Shown: positions 1 through 8,450, counted from the stretch's first letter. The stretch is 21,980 nucleotides of DNA from an uncultured Anaerovibrio sp. (GCA_900768695.1 CAAGDY010000102.1:1-21980); one strand, 5' to 3'. Numbers and translations are program-made. Notes: a model not told the origin generated them from the sequence alone.

Positions 1-13
1 AAACCTGAAATTG

Positions 14-159
14 CCAACCGCTGTAATAAAACTTATTTGTATTCACAAACATTTTAGTTTTTATCATGTTGCCGTGCAACACCGCAAGCCTGTACAACGG
101 TTGGTAGTATCAAGCCTCGTCAGCTCCCTGCCCCCCCTTTTAAATGTCTGAACAGAGGC
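14..159 (-). ncRNA. Putative structured RNA or long 5' leader, unidentified
   Basis: Read as minus-strand RNA this stretch forms several stems. GCCUC (plus 155-159) pairs with GAGGC (114-118), with an inner 4-bp helix between 148-151 and 120-123. An 11-bp helix with one G-U pair joins 94-104 to 14-24. Inside it are a tight hairpin, GUUGC with a 3-base loop (68-80), and a weaker AU-rich hairpin (36-49). A G7 run sits in the loop of the first element (131-137 on the plus strand as C7). A promoter lies just upstream at 173-202. I do not recognise the fold as a known riboswitch, 6S RNA, tmRNA or RNase P. It could be the leader of a gene beyond position 1 or a free small RNA. Confidence 0.3.
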
Positions 160-172
160 CACAAAATATCAA

Positions 173-202
173 ATTATACTCAATATATGCTCGAAGTAAC
201 AA
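173..202 (-). promoter_or_regulatory. Promoter reading leftward out of the window
   Basis: The minus strand has -35 TTGTTA (197-202), an 18-base spacer and a perfect -10 TATAAT (173-178). Transcription would begin near 166 and run through the structured stretch 14-159 towards position 1. It lies 54 bases past the stop of the small gene at 232 and so drives something further left. Confidence 0.5.
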
Positions 203-231
203 TCAAGCACAACGAAAAACTGAAATTTACC

Positions 232-612
232 TCAGCATTCTTTGAAGCCCTGTGCCGAAATATAATCATAAACAACGCCATACTGCAACCAGTAATCCAC
301 GCATTTGATAATCACATTCATCATGTTATGGGTACTCATGGCAAAATTGCTGATGTCGCAAATCAGCTTTACCTCCCCGCGCTTTACATGCTGAAACTGA
401 ACCGTAACGCTGTACCGGTTGATGGACAAATGGTACACATTGTCAGTAGCCTTCTCCGCCAGCACAAACTTGGTCGGATTATCAGGGTCAGGCTGCATAA
501 AGCCAAACTCCTTCAAACGCTCTATAAGCTGTGGCTTGGTGGTTTTGTGAAATTCCTCGTTCACCTTGTCACGCTCACGTTCCAATTCTTCAAACAAAGG
601 GAAGCTTCTCAT
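232..612 (-). CDS. Hypothetical protein, about 126 residues
   Basis: I do not recognise this protein. It is soluble, with no signal peptide or membrane segment. The N-terminal third is charged and probably helical (FEELERERDKVNEEF), and the rest alternates strand-like stretches with a final hydrophobic helix around VIIKCVDYWL. Two in-frame ATGs are possible. The one at 618 is only three bases from GGAG, while the one at 612 has a normal 9-base gap, so I chose 612; starting at 618 adds two residues (Met-Ile). The gene has its own near-consensus promoter (688-716), followed at once by a terminator-like hairpin (641-681) in its leader. That suggests controlled expression rather than simple read-through from prfC. 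Being real is likely; the function is unknown. Confidence 0.65.
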   Translation of the reverse strand: MRSFPLFEELERERDKVNEEFHKTTKPQLIERLKEFGFMQPDPDNPTKFVLAEKATDNVYHLSINRYSVTVQFQHVKRGEVKLICDISNFAMSTHNMMNVIIKCVDYWLQYGVVYDYISAQGFKEC

Positions 613-640
613 AATCATACACTCCTTTTTCTAACAAAAA

Positions 641-681
641 AAGACATGCACCCGAAACGGCTATGCCTCGTTGCATGTCTT
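641..681 (-). terminator. Hairpin plus U-tract: prfC terminator or leader attenuator
   Basis: A perfect 10-bp inverted repeat (AAGACATGCA at 641-650 on plus, TGCATGTCTT at 672-681) with a 21-base loop. On the minus strand it is followed directly by seven T residues (634-640). It can end transcripts from prfC, which stops at 783. The predicted start of the promoter at 688-716 falls on the first base of this hairpin, so the same element also forms the very 5' end of the mRNA for the gene at 232-612. Confidence 0.7.
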
Positions 682-687
682 GTACTG

Positions 688-716
688 ATTGTATAACTTT
701 AGCTTGCAAATGTCAA
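688..716 (-). promoter_or_regulatory. Strong vegetative promoter for the small gene at 232-612
   Basis: Minus strand: perfect -35 TTGACA (711-716), 17-base spacer, -10 TACAAT (688-693, five of six). The start would be near 681-682. This is the best match to a housekeeping promoter in the window, and it lies between prfC and the unknown gene. Confidence 0.7.
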
Positions 717-782
717 GCTGTACTTATGTGCTTATACCATTGCACCTTTTGTCCAAACAGGCAGCTCCCATGCTGTCCCTGT

Positions 783-2396
783 TTACACTTCCTTCTTGTC
801 CACAGGCACGGTATGCAGCTCCAAATCAGGATTGTTGTCCGTAATCCAGCCCAAAGCCCATTCATTGTTTACCAGCAGTACAGGATTGCTGCGGCGGTCA
901 TAGACAAACATGCCCCTGTCAGCGCCGCGCAGGCCGGCAGGCGTAACCTCACGCCCGTCAGCGTAGGTCATCCAACGTGCCACCTCATAAGGCTGCATGG
1001 TCATGACGATATCCACGCCGTACTCATTTTTCAGCCTGTATTCCAGCACCTCAAACTGCAGGGTGCCTACCGTGCCCACAATATAAGACTCCGTACCGGC
1101 ACCTGCCTGCTGAAACAGCTGAATAGCTCCCTCCTGGGTAAGCTGTTCCACGCCCTTGACAAACTGCTTGCGTTTCATGGTGTCCTTCGCCTGCACGCGG
1201 GCAAACTTCTCCGGCGGGAACACCGGAAAATCCTCATAGCTGAACTTGTGGGATGTATCGCAAAGGGTATCGCCAATGCCAAAAATGCCCGGGTCGAAAA
1301 GGCCAACAATATCCCCCGGATAAGCCTCATCCACTATCTGGCGGTCCTGCGCCAGGAACTGCTGTGGCTGTGCCAGCTTGATAGGCTTGCCGCTACGGCT
1401 GTGATACACGCTCATGCCCCGCTCAAATTTGCCGGAACAGATGCGGATAAAGGCAAGACGGTCACGATGAGCAGGATTCATATTTGCCTGTATCTTGAAC
1501 ACAAAAGCGGAAAATTTGTCATCGTCAGGCTTAATCAGTCCATCGGTGGAATTCCTACCCATCGGCTCCGGTGCCAGCTTCAGATACTCTTCCAGAAAAT
1601 TCTGCACGCCGAAGTTGGTCATGGCCGAGCCAAAGAACATAGGTGTAAGCTCTCCCCGTGCCACCTTCTCGATGTCAAATTCCTCACCGGCCGTATCAAG
1701 GAGGTCAATATCATCCACCAGCGTCTGGTGAGCCTCCTCACCCAGCATATCCACGAATTCCTTGTCATCAAGGGAACCCGTCACGGAGGTCCTGGCATTC
1801 TGGCCGTGGGAGGTATCATCATCAAAAAGCTCTATCTGCTTCTTCTGCCTGTCATACACGCCAAAATAATTGCCATCCGTGCCAATCGGCCAGTTCATTG
1901 GATAGGAGCGGATGCCCAGCACGTTCTCCAGCTCATCCATCAAATCCAGCGGTGCCTTGCCAAAACGGTCCAGCTTGTTGACAAAGGTGAAGATAGGAAT
2001 ACCGCGCTGCTTGCAGACCTTGAACAGCTTCTTGGTCTGCGCCTCCACGCCCTTTGCCACGTCGATAATCATTACGGCGCTGTCCACCGCCATCAGCGTG
2101 CGGTAGGTATCCTCCGAAAAGTCCTGATGGCCCGGAGTGTCAAGGATATTGATGCAATACCCGTTGTAATTGAACTGCAGAACAGACGAGGTAACGGAAA
2201 TACCGCGCTGCTTTTCTATCTCCATCCAGTCGGACACAGCATGATGCTGGGTCTTCCTCGACTTAATGGAACCGGCAAGATGGATGGCACCGCCGTACAG
2301 CAGCAGCTTCTCCGTCAGGGTAGTCTTACCTGCATCCGGATGTGAAATAATCGCAAAGGTGCGACGCTTCCGGATTTCTTCTTTTAAATCAGCCAA
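783..2396 (-). CDS. prfC: Peptide chain release factor 3 (RF3)
   Basis: A translational GTPase that removes RF1/RF2 from the ribosome after peptide release. The protein is 537 residues, the usual RF3 length. Visible GTPase motifs are G1 HPDAGKTT (19-26), G3 DTPGHQDF (86-93) and G4 NKLD (140-143), with the RF3-typical start KRRTFAIISHPDAGKTTLTEK and a switch region around EIEKQRGISV. The frame stays open upstream to 2657, but that extension has no RF3 similarity. AGGAGG (2404-2409) is seven bases before an in-frame TTG at 2394-2396, which gives MADLKEEIRKRRTF as expected, so a TTG start is chosen. A promoter lies at 2431-2459. The hairpin at 641-681 is the likely terminator. Identity is very secure; the start is well supported. 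Confidence 0.96.
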   Translation of the reverse strand: MADLKEEIRKRRTFAIISHPDAGKTTLTEKLLLYGGAIHLAGSIKSRKTQHHAVSDWMEIEKQRGISVTSSVLQFNYNGYCINILDTPGHQDFSEDTYRTLMAVDSAVMIIDVAKGVEAQTKKLFKVCKQRGIPIFTFVNKLDRFGKAPLDLMDELENVLGIRSYPMNWPIGTDGNYFGVYDRQKKQIELFDDDTSHGQNARTSVTGSLDDKEFVDMLGEEAHQTLVDDIDLLDTAGEEFDIEKVARGELTPMFFGSAMTNFGVQNFLEEYLKLAPEPMGRNSTDGLIKPDDDKFSAFVFKIQANMNPAHRDRLAFIRICSGKFERGMSVYHSRSGKPIKLAQPQQFLAQDRQIVDEAYPGDIVGLFDPGIFGIGDTLCDTSHKFSYEDFPVFPPEKFARVQAKDTMKRKQFVKGVEQLTQEGAIQLFQQAGAGTESYIVGTVGTLQFEVLEYRLKNEYGVDIVMTMQPYEVARWMTYADGREVTPAGLRGADRGMFVYDRRSNPVLLVNNEWALGWITDNNPDLELHTVPVDKKEV

Positions 2397-2430
2397 AATC
2401 CTTCCTCCTGAAAAATTATTTAACTTCTTA

Positions 2431-2459
2431 CATATACCACAAAAATCATGTCCTGACAA
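2431..2459 (-). promoter_or_regulatory. Probable prfC promoter
   Basis: Minus strand: -35 TTGTCA (2454-2459, five of six), 17-base spacer, -10 TATATG (2431-2436, four of six). It lies about 35 bases upstream of the TTG start, next to an AT-rich patch, in an otherwise GC-rich gap. Confidence 0.45.
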
Positions 2460-2545
2460 GAAAAAAATCACCATTCCCGCCCTGTCCGCAAAATATCCAA
2501 GACGCCGAGAGCCGCAGACCCGCCAAATTACCTGCCGCTCCACGC

Positions 2546-2585
2546 AAAAAGCGGCACGGCAGAACCGGAAACGGAAAACCGTACC
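2546..2585 (-). terminator. Possible terminator of the chemoreceptor gene
   Basis: In minus-strand RNA, GGUACGG (2579-2585) pairs with CCGUGCC (2553-2559) with one G-U pair, followed by GC and five U (2546-2550). The loop is 19 bases and may itself fold. It lies in the GC-rich gap 2397-2663 between the chemoreceptor and prfC, where I see no convincing gene. Confidence 0.4.
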
Positions 2586-2663
2586 AACACCGCCGCGCCG
2601 CCATGCAGGCCACAAGCCCGCAATTTCCTGCGAACTGTTCAGCAGGCCATAGCCCACAGCTCA

Positions 2664-4067
2664 TTACAGCTTATTCTTCAGATTATCCAGATTGCCTATA
2701 ACAGTGGAAGAAAGGGCCGACAGCTCTTCCATCAGATCATCCAGCTGATGCTGCTTCTTGGCATGGTAGGCATCAATAGCCTCCGCACAGCAGGCATGGA
2801 ACCTGGCATGCTCACTTTCCAGCTTCTGGAACTCAGGCAGATTGCCGAACAGCTCCTTGCCCTTGGTAGCATACCATTTGCCCAGGCGGCACTTGGTATG
2901 GTCACGGACATTGGAGGCATCCAGGTCTATGTTGCCCCACAGCATCTGGCTGAGGCGGGCACGCCACAGAAGATGATCCGTCTTGGCCAGCTCCACATTC
3001 TCCTTGTCGGAGATATCCAAATCCAGCGCAGCCAGCGCGGTGCGCATCTGGCTGGAGGTTCTCAGCGCCTCATACACAAAGCGGTTGCAGTTCTGTGTGG
3101 AATCATTCTGCCTGTGTACGTCGTCCATGGTAGTGCGCAGGGAGGCAGTCATTTCCTCAAAGGCCGCGGACTGCTCCTCGGCCAGCGGTGCCAGAATATT
3201 GACAGCATTGTCAATGCCGTCAAACACGCCCGTCAGCTTCTGGGTATGGGAGGTCGCCTCCTTGACTGCCGCAGTATTGTTCTTGAAGGCGGAATCCATC
3301 TGGGTAAACTCATCGGTAATATCCTTGGACGTCCCCTTGATGCTGGACAAATGCTCGTTGATTTCACTTACGGACAGCTTGGACTGCTCAGCCAGCTTCC
3401 TTACCTCCTCGGCAACCACCGCAAAGCCCCTGCCATGCTCACCGGCACGGGCCGCCTCAATGGAGGCGTTCAAGGCCAAAAGATTGGTCTGGTCGGCAAT
3501 GCCCCGCACTGTTTCCACCAGATTGTTGATATTGCTGGTATCCTTCTGCAGCTGAATGACACTGCCGTGCATGCTCTGCAAGCTGTCCTCCGCCGCCGCG
3601 GTTTCCCTTGAAACAGTATCTATGCTGCTCTCGGTGTTGCGCATGGCCTCCATGCCCTTGCGGGTCTGGTCGGAGGTCTCCGTGGCAGTTCCTGCCAGTC
3701 CCATAATCTCGTTGGCCAGGGACTCTACCACCTTGTGCATCTCGTCAATCCTGGCGGAAACATGGGTATTTTCCGTAACAATGGTGTTAAGCGCCTCGGA
3801 AACCTCAGTAGAGTCGTACACCGATTCGTTCAGCGTCATCAGCATGGAGCGCAGGTCATCCCTCTGCTTCTGCAAAAGCTGCTCCATCTTCCCGCCCAGC
3901 TTCTGCATCTCAGCAGACTGCGCCTGTGGCACCTTTGCCGTATAATCACCATCTATAACCTGTTGCAGAAACCTGTCCAGCCCCTCCACATCACGCCTAA
4001 TCTGGCTGCAGTCCTCGCCGTTGCCGGCAACCTTTTTATTGTCGTTACTTGAGCCAAATAAAAACAT
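2664..4067 (-). CDS. Soluble methyl-accepting chemotaxis protein with CZB domain
   Basis: A 467-residue cytoplasmic chemoreceptor. There is no membrane segment or periplasmic domain. The N-terminus is short and coiled-coil-like, and the signalling hairpin tip is the conserved stretch around 189-222 ([20 protein letters not shown], then [14 protein letters not shown]), which binds CheA/CheW. The C-terminus (about 355-465) is a chemoreceptor zinc-binding (CZB) domain. Its expected ligands are present: H365 in [10 protein letters not shown]393 in CRLGKWY, and H420 and H424 in HARFH. CZB receptors in other bacteria respond to zinc or to oxidants such as hypochlorous acid acting on the zinc-bound cysteine; that role is inferred here. 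AGGGGG lies seven bases before the ATG. The gene stands alone, between pyrD and prfC. Confidence 0.93.
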   Translation of the reverse strand: MFLFGSSNDNKKVAGNGEDCSQIRRDVEGLDRFLQQVIDGDYTAKVPQAQSAEMQKLGGKMEQLLQKQRDDLRSMLMTLNESVYDSTEVSEALNTIVTENTHVSARIDEMHKVVESLANEIMGLAGTATETSDQTRKGMEAMRNTESSIDTVSRETAAAEDSLQSMHGSVIQLQKDTSNINNLVETVRGIADQTNLLALNASIEAARAGEHGRGFAVVAEEVRKLAEQSKLSVSEINEHLSSIKGTSKDITDEFTQMDSAFKNNTAAVKEATSHTQKLTGVFDGIDNAVNILAPLAEEQSAAFEEMTASLRTTMDDVHRQNDSTQNCNRFVYEALRTSSQMRTALAALDLDISDKENVELAKTDHLLWRARLSQMLWGNIDLDASNVRDHTKCRLGKWYATKGKELFGNLPEFQKLESEHARFHACCAEAIDAYHAKKQHQLDDLMEELSALSSTVIGNLDNLKNKL

Positions 4068-4208
4068 CTCCGTACCCCCTAATCCAAATACTTTTCCTTC
4101 TGATGACTAATATTCGCCATGAAAAAGAAAAACCCTCTTTTTTGTTAAAAAATGTTCAAAGTTAGTAAGCATCACGCGCTCAAAATCCAACTGCCGGACA
4201 CTATTGCG

Positions 4209-5129
4209 TCAAATTCTGACCTGCCCCACCAGCTCAGAAACATGCTTCAGGCCACCTGCTTCCAGATAGGCATCAATATCCTCTGCCACCCGTACCACAG
4301 CATCAGGATGCACAAAATTTTCGGCACCTACGGCCACGGCACTGGCACCTGCCAGCAAAAATTCCACTGCATCCTCGCCGCAGGTAATGCCGCCCAGGCC
4401 GAGAATAGGAATCTTCACCGCCTGCGCCGCCTGCCATACCATGCGGACAGCAATCGGCTTCACAGCCGGGCCGGAAAGCCCGCCCGTAATATTTCCCAAA
4501 AGCGGACGCCGCGTGCGGATATCAATCACCATGCCGGTCAGGGTGTTGATAAGGGCTATAGCATCTGCACCGGCCTCCTCCACTGCCCTTGCCATCACGG
4601 TAATATCCGTTACGTTAGGGGACAGCTTTACTATCACAGGCTTTTTCGTATTTTTCCTGACAGCCTCCGTTACGGCCGCCGCCGCCCGCGGGTCAGTGCC
4701 AAAGACAATGCCGCCCTCCTTGACATTCGGACAGGAGATATTTACCTCCACGCCATCCACACCGTCCACATCCAGCTTGGCCGCCATCATACCGTATTCC
4801 TCCACCGTGCCGGCAGAAAAATTGGCAATAAAGGCCGTATCAGCCGCTTCCTGCCGCACCCGCGGCAGAATATCCCGCAAAAATCCGTCTACGCCGGGAT
4901 TTTCCAGTCCGATGCAGTTCAACATGCCGCCCGGTGTCTCTGCTACCCGCACCCCGTTGTTGCCGGGACGTGGCTGTGGCGTCAACCCCTTGCTGATAAT
5001 CGCCCCCACATCACTGAGATTCAGAAAATCCTTGTATTCAATGCCAAAGCCAAAGGTGCCGGATGCCCCCATCACAGGGGTTTTCATCTTAATTCCGGCA
5101 AAATCCGTCGCCAGTCTGTCAAAATTCAT
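4209..5129 (-). CDS. pyrD: Dihydroorotate dehydrogenase B, catalytic subunit
   Basis: Oxidises dihydroorotate to orotate, the fourth step of UMP synthesis, with FMN bound in a TIM barrel. The 306 residues match the class 1 length with no membrane anchor. Visible motifs are [10 protein letters not shown] (20-29), [13 protein letters not shown] (46-58), and NISCPN with the catalytic cysteine at 133, which marks class 1 (class 2 uses serine). The C-terminal phosphate-binding part shows GLGGI and GASAVAVG. The start codon overlaps the stop of pyrK by four bases (ATGA), so the two are translationally coupled and form the PyrD2PyrK2 complex, which passes electrons to NAD+. No clear terminator follows before the chemoreceptor start at 4067. 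Confidence 0.96.
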   Translation of the reverse strand: MNFDRLATDFAGIKMKTPVMGASGTFGFGIEYKDFLNLSDVGAIISKGLTPQPRPGNNGVRVAETPGGMLNCIGLENPGVDGFLRDILPRVRQEAADTAFIANFSAGTVEEYGMMAAKLDVDGVDGVEVNISCPNVKEGGIVFGTDPRAAAAVTEAVRKNTKKPVIVKLSPNVTDITVMARAVEEAGADAIALINTLTGMVIDIRTRRPLLGNITGGLSGPAVKPIAVRMVWQAAQAVKIPILGLGGITCGEDAVEFLLAGASAVAVGAENFVHPDAVVRVAEDIDAYLEAGGLKHVSELVGQVRI

Positions 5130-5941
5130 TTCTCAAAAACCTCCTCCGCAGGGAATACAGGGCCGTCATGGCAAATCTTCCAGCGTTTGCCGCTGACCTT
5201 GCCCTCGAAGGTACAGCCGAGGCACACGCCGATGCCGCAGGCCATGCGCTTCTCCAATGACACCTGGCACTCTATGCCCCGCTCCATGGCCAGCCTTGCC
5301 AGCCCCTCCATCATGATGGTAGGGCCGCAGATTTTGATGTGCCTGATATCGTATCTGTCCAGGATTTCCGGCATGGCATCAATAGCAAAGCCCTTTTTCC
5401 CGGCAGAGCCATCATTGGTAGTCACGATGATTTCCCCGGTAAAGTCCTTCAGATAATCCTGCCAGAAAAGCTCATCTGCACTCCGCACTCCCAGCAGGAA
5501 AAGAGGCTTGTTTCCCGGCTCCAGCCCGGCCAGGTGCCGTGCCGTGTAGATGAGCGGCGCTACACCTACGCCGCCACCGATAAGCAACGTCCTGCCACCC
5601 TTTGTTCCGCCTGCACAGCTATCAGCCTCACTGCCTTCATCAAACCGGAAGCCTCCCCCCAGAGGCCCCTCCACGCTGATTTCCGCCGTAGGCTCCAGCC
5701 CGGCCAGCTCCCGCGTTCCCCTGCCTGCCACGCGGTAAATCAGAAGCAGCCTGCCCTGCTCCCTGTCCGCATCAGCTACGCCGAAGGGACGGCGCAAAAA
5801 TGTACTGCCGCTCTCATTCTTCACCATGACAAACTGCCCCGGCTCCGCCTGGGCCGCCACCCGCGGCGCATGAATCACCATGGCCCGCACATCGCCAGAC
5901 AGGATACTGTTCTCCACAATGGAGCCCATTTCCACCAACAT
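5126..5941 (-). CDS. pyrK: Dihydroorotate dehydrogenase B, electron transfer subunit
   Basis: An FAD and [2Fe-2S] protein that takes electrons from PyrD and hands them to NAD+. The N-terminal half is a ferredoxin-reductase-like FAD domain (GQFVMV, then [10 protein letters not shown]). The middle carries the nucleotide-binding GGGVGVAPL. The C-terminus holds the iron-sulfur cysteines at about 235, 240, 243 and 257 (CGIGVCLGC and WKIC). The start is uncertain: ATG at 5941 (271 residues), GTG at 5959 and ATG at 5929 are all in frame and none has an ideal ribosome binding site. Family alignment favours starting shortly before GSIVENSIL. The gene overlaps pyrD by four bases and follows azlD with a gap of about 50 bases. 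Confidence 0.93.
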   Translation of the reverse strand: MLVEMGSIVENSILSGDVRAMVIHAPRVAAQAEPGQFVMVKNESGSTFLRRPFGVADADREQGRLLLIYRVAGRGTRELAGLEPTAEISVEGPLGGGFRFDEGSEADSCAGGTKGGRTLLIGGGVGVAPLIYTARHLAGLEPGNKPLFLLGVRSADELFWQDYLKDFTGEIIVTTNDGSAGKKGFAIDAMPEILDRYDIRHIKICGPTIMMEGLARLAMERGIECQVSLEKRMACGIGVCLGCTFEGKVSGKRWKICHDGPVFPAEEVFEK

Positions 5942-5990
5942 ACTCAAAACCAACACCACCCAATCATTTTATACAAACAAACTCAATCCA

Positions 5991-6317
5991 CTATAATACC
6001 TGCTGTGCCGCCCAATAGGTCACCAGCCCCGTAATAATGCTGTAGGGCAACGATTTGGTGGCCGCCGCCACAGGCAGCACCACAATGGATGCCACCAGCT
6101 CCTTGTTCTCCCATGAAAAGCGGAAGCCCTCTGTACCACTGCCAAAAATTGATGTAAAAATCAAAGCCCCGAACACAGCCGTCGGCACGTACTGCAGCCA
6201 CAGGTGAAAAAACCTCGGCAGCTCACGATTGCCCAGCAGGGCAAAGGGCAGTACCCTTGGAATATATGATACCAGAAAAAGCCCGAAAATACACAGCAAA
6301 ATTTCATCGTAGCTCAT
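5991..6317 (-). CDS. azlD: AzlD family branched-chain amino acid transport subunit
   Basis: A small 108-residue membrane protein with four hydrophobic segments. The AzlD-typical start SYIPRVLPFALL falls at about 18-29, and the end is hydrophobic (SIITGLVTYWAAQQVL). AzlC and AzlD together export branched-chain amino acids in characterised systems. The ATG at 6317 shares one base with the azlC stop (TGATG), with AGGAGG seven bases upstream; this makes it a better start than the in-frame TTG at 6320. The tight coupling indicates co-translation with azlC. Substrate specificity is inferred from the family. Confidence 0.9.
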   Translation of the reverse strand: MSYDEILLCIFGLFLVSYIPRVLPFALLGNRELPRFFHLWLQYVPTAVFGALIFTSIFGSGTEGFRFSWENKELVASIVVLPVAAATKSLPYSIITGLVTYWAAQQVL

Positions 6318-7072
6318 CAATCCGCCTCCTCTCCATCAATATCCGCCTGACAGGAGGACACCGCTCCGGCGCTGTCAGTCCCGCCATCGCCTGAAAGCCT
6401 CATCTGGTAGGCCGCAGCCACGGCAGCCGCCAGAATGGTAGCCGCCACCACATTCAGCATGTGGTCCAGCCAGAAGGACAGCACCAGCGCAAGAATTCCC
6501 CCCAGCACCCCTGTCAGCACCAGGCTGGGACTGACAAAATGAAAGGACCACAGCCCGATGAACATAGCAATCAGGGCATAGCTCACCAGCGCCGTATCAA
6601 TGTAAACCGTATTGCCCAGAAAAAGGCCTGCCACCGTGGCGGCAATCCACGATACATGCCCCACAAAGTTCACTCCCAGGGCATTCCGTCCCGTCCACTC
6701 CCTGCCCAGACGGACAAACTGGGTGTGGTTCACAGCAAAGGTTTCATCCACAATCTCCTGTGCATAAAAAGCCTTGTAAAGCCATGACCTCTCCGAAATA
6801 TACTGATTCAAAATCAGGGCGTACAAAAGATGCCTGAGATTGACAATACATACCGTCATCACCACCGGCATAATCGTACTGCCACTGCCAATCATGGCCA
6901 GCGCAATAAACTGACCACTGCCGGCAAAAAGAAACGTGGACATCATCAACATCTGAAACCAGTCAAAGCCGGTCTTTTGCGCCAAAATGCCGCAGGCCAG
7001 CCCTAGCGGAACATAGCCAAAAGCGATTGGCCACGCCGCCTTCAGCACCTTTCTATTTATAAAACCATCCAA
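6317..7072 (-). CDS. azlC: AzlC family branched-chain amino acid exporter
   Basis: The large subunit of an AzlCD exporter, 251 residues with about seven hydrophobic segments. AzlC hallmarks are PIAFGYVPLGLACGILA (about 15-31), STFLFAGSGQF (45-55) and NLRHLLYALILNQY (about 78-91). The last 30 residues are a polar, acidic tail that is longer than I expect for the family. No in-frame ATG fits the conserved N-terminus. The start is TTG at 7072, with GGAG about ten bases upstream. The gap to the upstream aminopeptidase is 73 bases without a terminator, so one transcript is likely. Together with AzlD it would remove leucine, isoleucine or valine that build up during peptide breakdown; this is inference. 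Confidence 0.92.
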   Translation of the reverse strand: MDGFINRKVLKAAWPIAFGYVPLGLACGILAQKTGFDWFQMLMMSTFLFAGSGQFIALAMIGSGSTIMPVVMTVCIVNLRHLLYALILNQYISERSWLYKAFYAQEIVDETFAVNHTQFVRLGREWTGRNALGVNFVGHVSWIAATVAGLFLGNTVYIDTALVSYALIAMFIGLWSFHFVSPSLVLTGVLGGILALVLSFWLDHMLNVVAATILAAAVAAAYQMRLSGDGGTDSAGAVSSCQADIDGEEAD

Positions 7073-7145
7073 TATCCTACATCTCCGAATTAATCATATT
7101 ACAGCTGCAGCATTGCCGCTCCGGCCGTGCCGCAGTCCCCTGCCA

Positions 7146-8387
7146 TCATATTGCGGCAAAATTGCCGTCCCGGAAAACCTGCACCCGGCTTCCATCGGCC
7201 CTGATGCCCTCTATGGAAAGATCCGCCGTGCCAATCATAAAATCCTCATGCACCAGCGAATCATTTACTCCCCGTTGCAGAAGCTCCACGGAGTCCATCT
7301 TCTCCCCGCCCTGCAGGCAGGTAGGATAGGCCTTGCCAAAGGCCAGGTGGCAGGCGGCATTTTCATCAAACAGGGTATTGTAAAACAAAATGCCACTGTT
7401 TGAAATCGGCGAATCATACGGCACCAGAGCCACCTCGCCCAGATAGCAGGCTCCCTCGTCCACCGCCAGAAGCTGGTTCAGTACCTCCTGCCCCTTTGCG
7501 GCCTCCGCCTTTACCACCTTGCCAGCCGCAAACTCCAGCCGCATGCCTTCAATAAGGCTGCCATTGTAGTTCAGAGGCTTGGAGGCATATACCACGCCAT
7601 CCACGCCGTTCCTGTCCGGCAGGGTATAGATTTCCTCCGTAGGCATATTGGCTACGAAGCGCACGCCATCACCGGCTATTTCCGCTCCGCCTGCCCAGAT
7701 ATGTCCCTGTGGCAGCCTGACCGTCAGGTCTGTGCCCAGCCCGTTGACATAATGCAGGGCAACAAACTGCTGCTCATTCATAAAGCGGCATGCTCTCTGC
7801 AAAAAATCTATGTGAGCCTGCCATGCCTCTACAGGATTGTCATCCTCATGAGCCGCATCAATGCGCACTGCCTTGAAAATCGCCTGCCACAGCTTTGCCA
7901 CGGCCTGACCGCCATCCTCGCCGTCAAAGACCTTCCTGGCCCAGCTCTCCGTAGGAATGGACACCACGCACCAGCGCAGCTCGTTGTTCATCATGGCCTG
8001 ACGATACTCCAGCAGTGCCTTGCCGGCCGCCCGCTGGCTCCTGAGCAGCTTGTCAGGCTCCACATGCTGGAAAATCGTCGGATCCGAGGCGTGAATGGAA
8101 ACCACAGCCGCTCCCCTCGCCTTGAAATCCATGAACATGTCCCTGCGCCATGCAGGAAACTCGTCAAAAACCTCCGCGGCCGCTTCCTCCAGCCGCAACC
8201 GGGCAAACTGCTCATCAGACCAGTTTATCTTCACATCCCTGGCTCCGGCGGCAAAGGCCTTTCCGGCAATCCTGCGGGCAAAATCAGCACACTCTATTGG
8301 CGAATTCACAACCAAAAGCTGTCCATGCTGCAGGTTTACGCCGGTGCAGACCACCAGCTCCGCGTATTTATCCAGCAATTTCTCCAT
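7146..8387 (-). CDS. Aminopeptidase, M29 family
   Basis: A metal-dependent cytoplasmic aminopeptidase (AmpS/PepS/AmpT family) that trims N-terminal residues from peptides. Its 413 residues match the family length. All expected metal ligands can be placed: E252 in MPTEEIYTLPDR, E318 in YLGEVALVP, H347 in DENAACHLAFG, Y354, and H380 with D382 in VHEDFMIGTADL. There is no signal peptide. The ATG at 8387 follows AGGAGG with a 6-base gap. It is the first gene of the minus-strand run that continues with azlC, azlD, pyrK and pyrD, and it is divergent from the M48 protease gene. Release of free amino acids here fits with an amino acid exporter next door. Family assignment is secure; the preferred peptide is not known. 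Confidence 0.94.
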   Translation of the reverse strand: MEKLLDKYAELVVCTGVNLQHGQLLVVNSPIECADFARRIAGKAFAAGARDVKINWSDEQFARLRLEEAAAEVFDEFPAWRRDMFMDFKARGAAVVSIHASDPTIFQHVEPDKLLRSQRAAGKALLEYRQAMMNNELRWCVVSIPTESWARKVFDGEDGGQAVAKLWQAIFKAVRIDAAHEDDNPVEAWQAHIDFLQRACRFMNEQQFVALHYVNGLGTDLTVRLPQGHIWAGGAEIAGDGVRFVANMPTEEIYTLPDRNGVDGVVYASKPLNYNGSLIEGMRLEFAAGKVVKAEAAKGQEVLNQLLAVDEGACYLGEVALVPYDSPISNSGILFYNTLFDENAACHLAFGKAYPTCLQGGEKMDSVELLQRGVNDSLVHEDFMIGTADLSIEGIRADGSRVQVFRDGNFAAI

Positions 8388-8450
8388 AACAAACCTCCTG
8401 GGAAAATTCTACTAACTTTATCCTAATTCATTTTTTAAGCGATTTTTAAT

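Noticed and set aside
120..145. FMN riboswitch-like GGGGCAGGG in the left-edge RNA
   Set aside because: Only the short G-rich piece resembles it; the conserved FMN riboswitch helices and GAAAUUCCC element are absent.
663..2345. Long plus-strand open frame (560 codons) opposite prfC
   Set aside because: It lies wholly antisense to RF3, which has all its GTPase motifs; the translated product is histidine/leucine-rich with no domain, as expected from the complement of a GC-rich gene.
2446..2664. Minus-strand 72-codon frame between the chemoreceptor and prfC
   Set aside because: Unusual composition rich in cysteine, tryptophan and arginine, no ribosome binding site, and it overlaps a likely terminator and the prfC promoter.
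4090..4150. Sigma-28 (flagellar) promoter for the CZB chemoreceptor
   Set aside because: GCGAATAT resembles the -10 partly, but no TAAA-type -35 lies at the right distance.
4152..5456. Long plus-strand open frame opposite pyrD and pyrK
   Set aside because: Antisense to two securely identified genes, without a ribosome binding site or recognisable domain.
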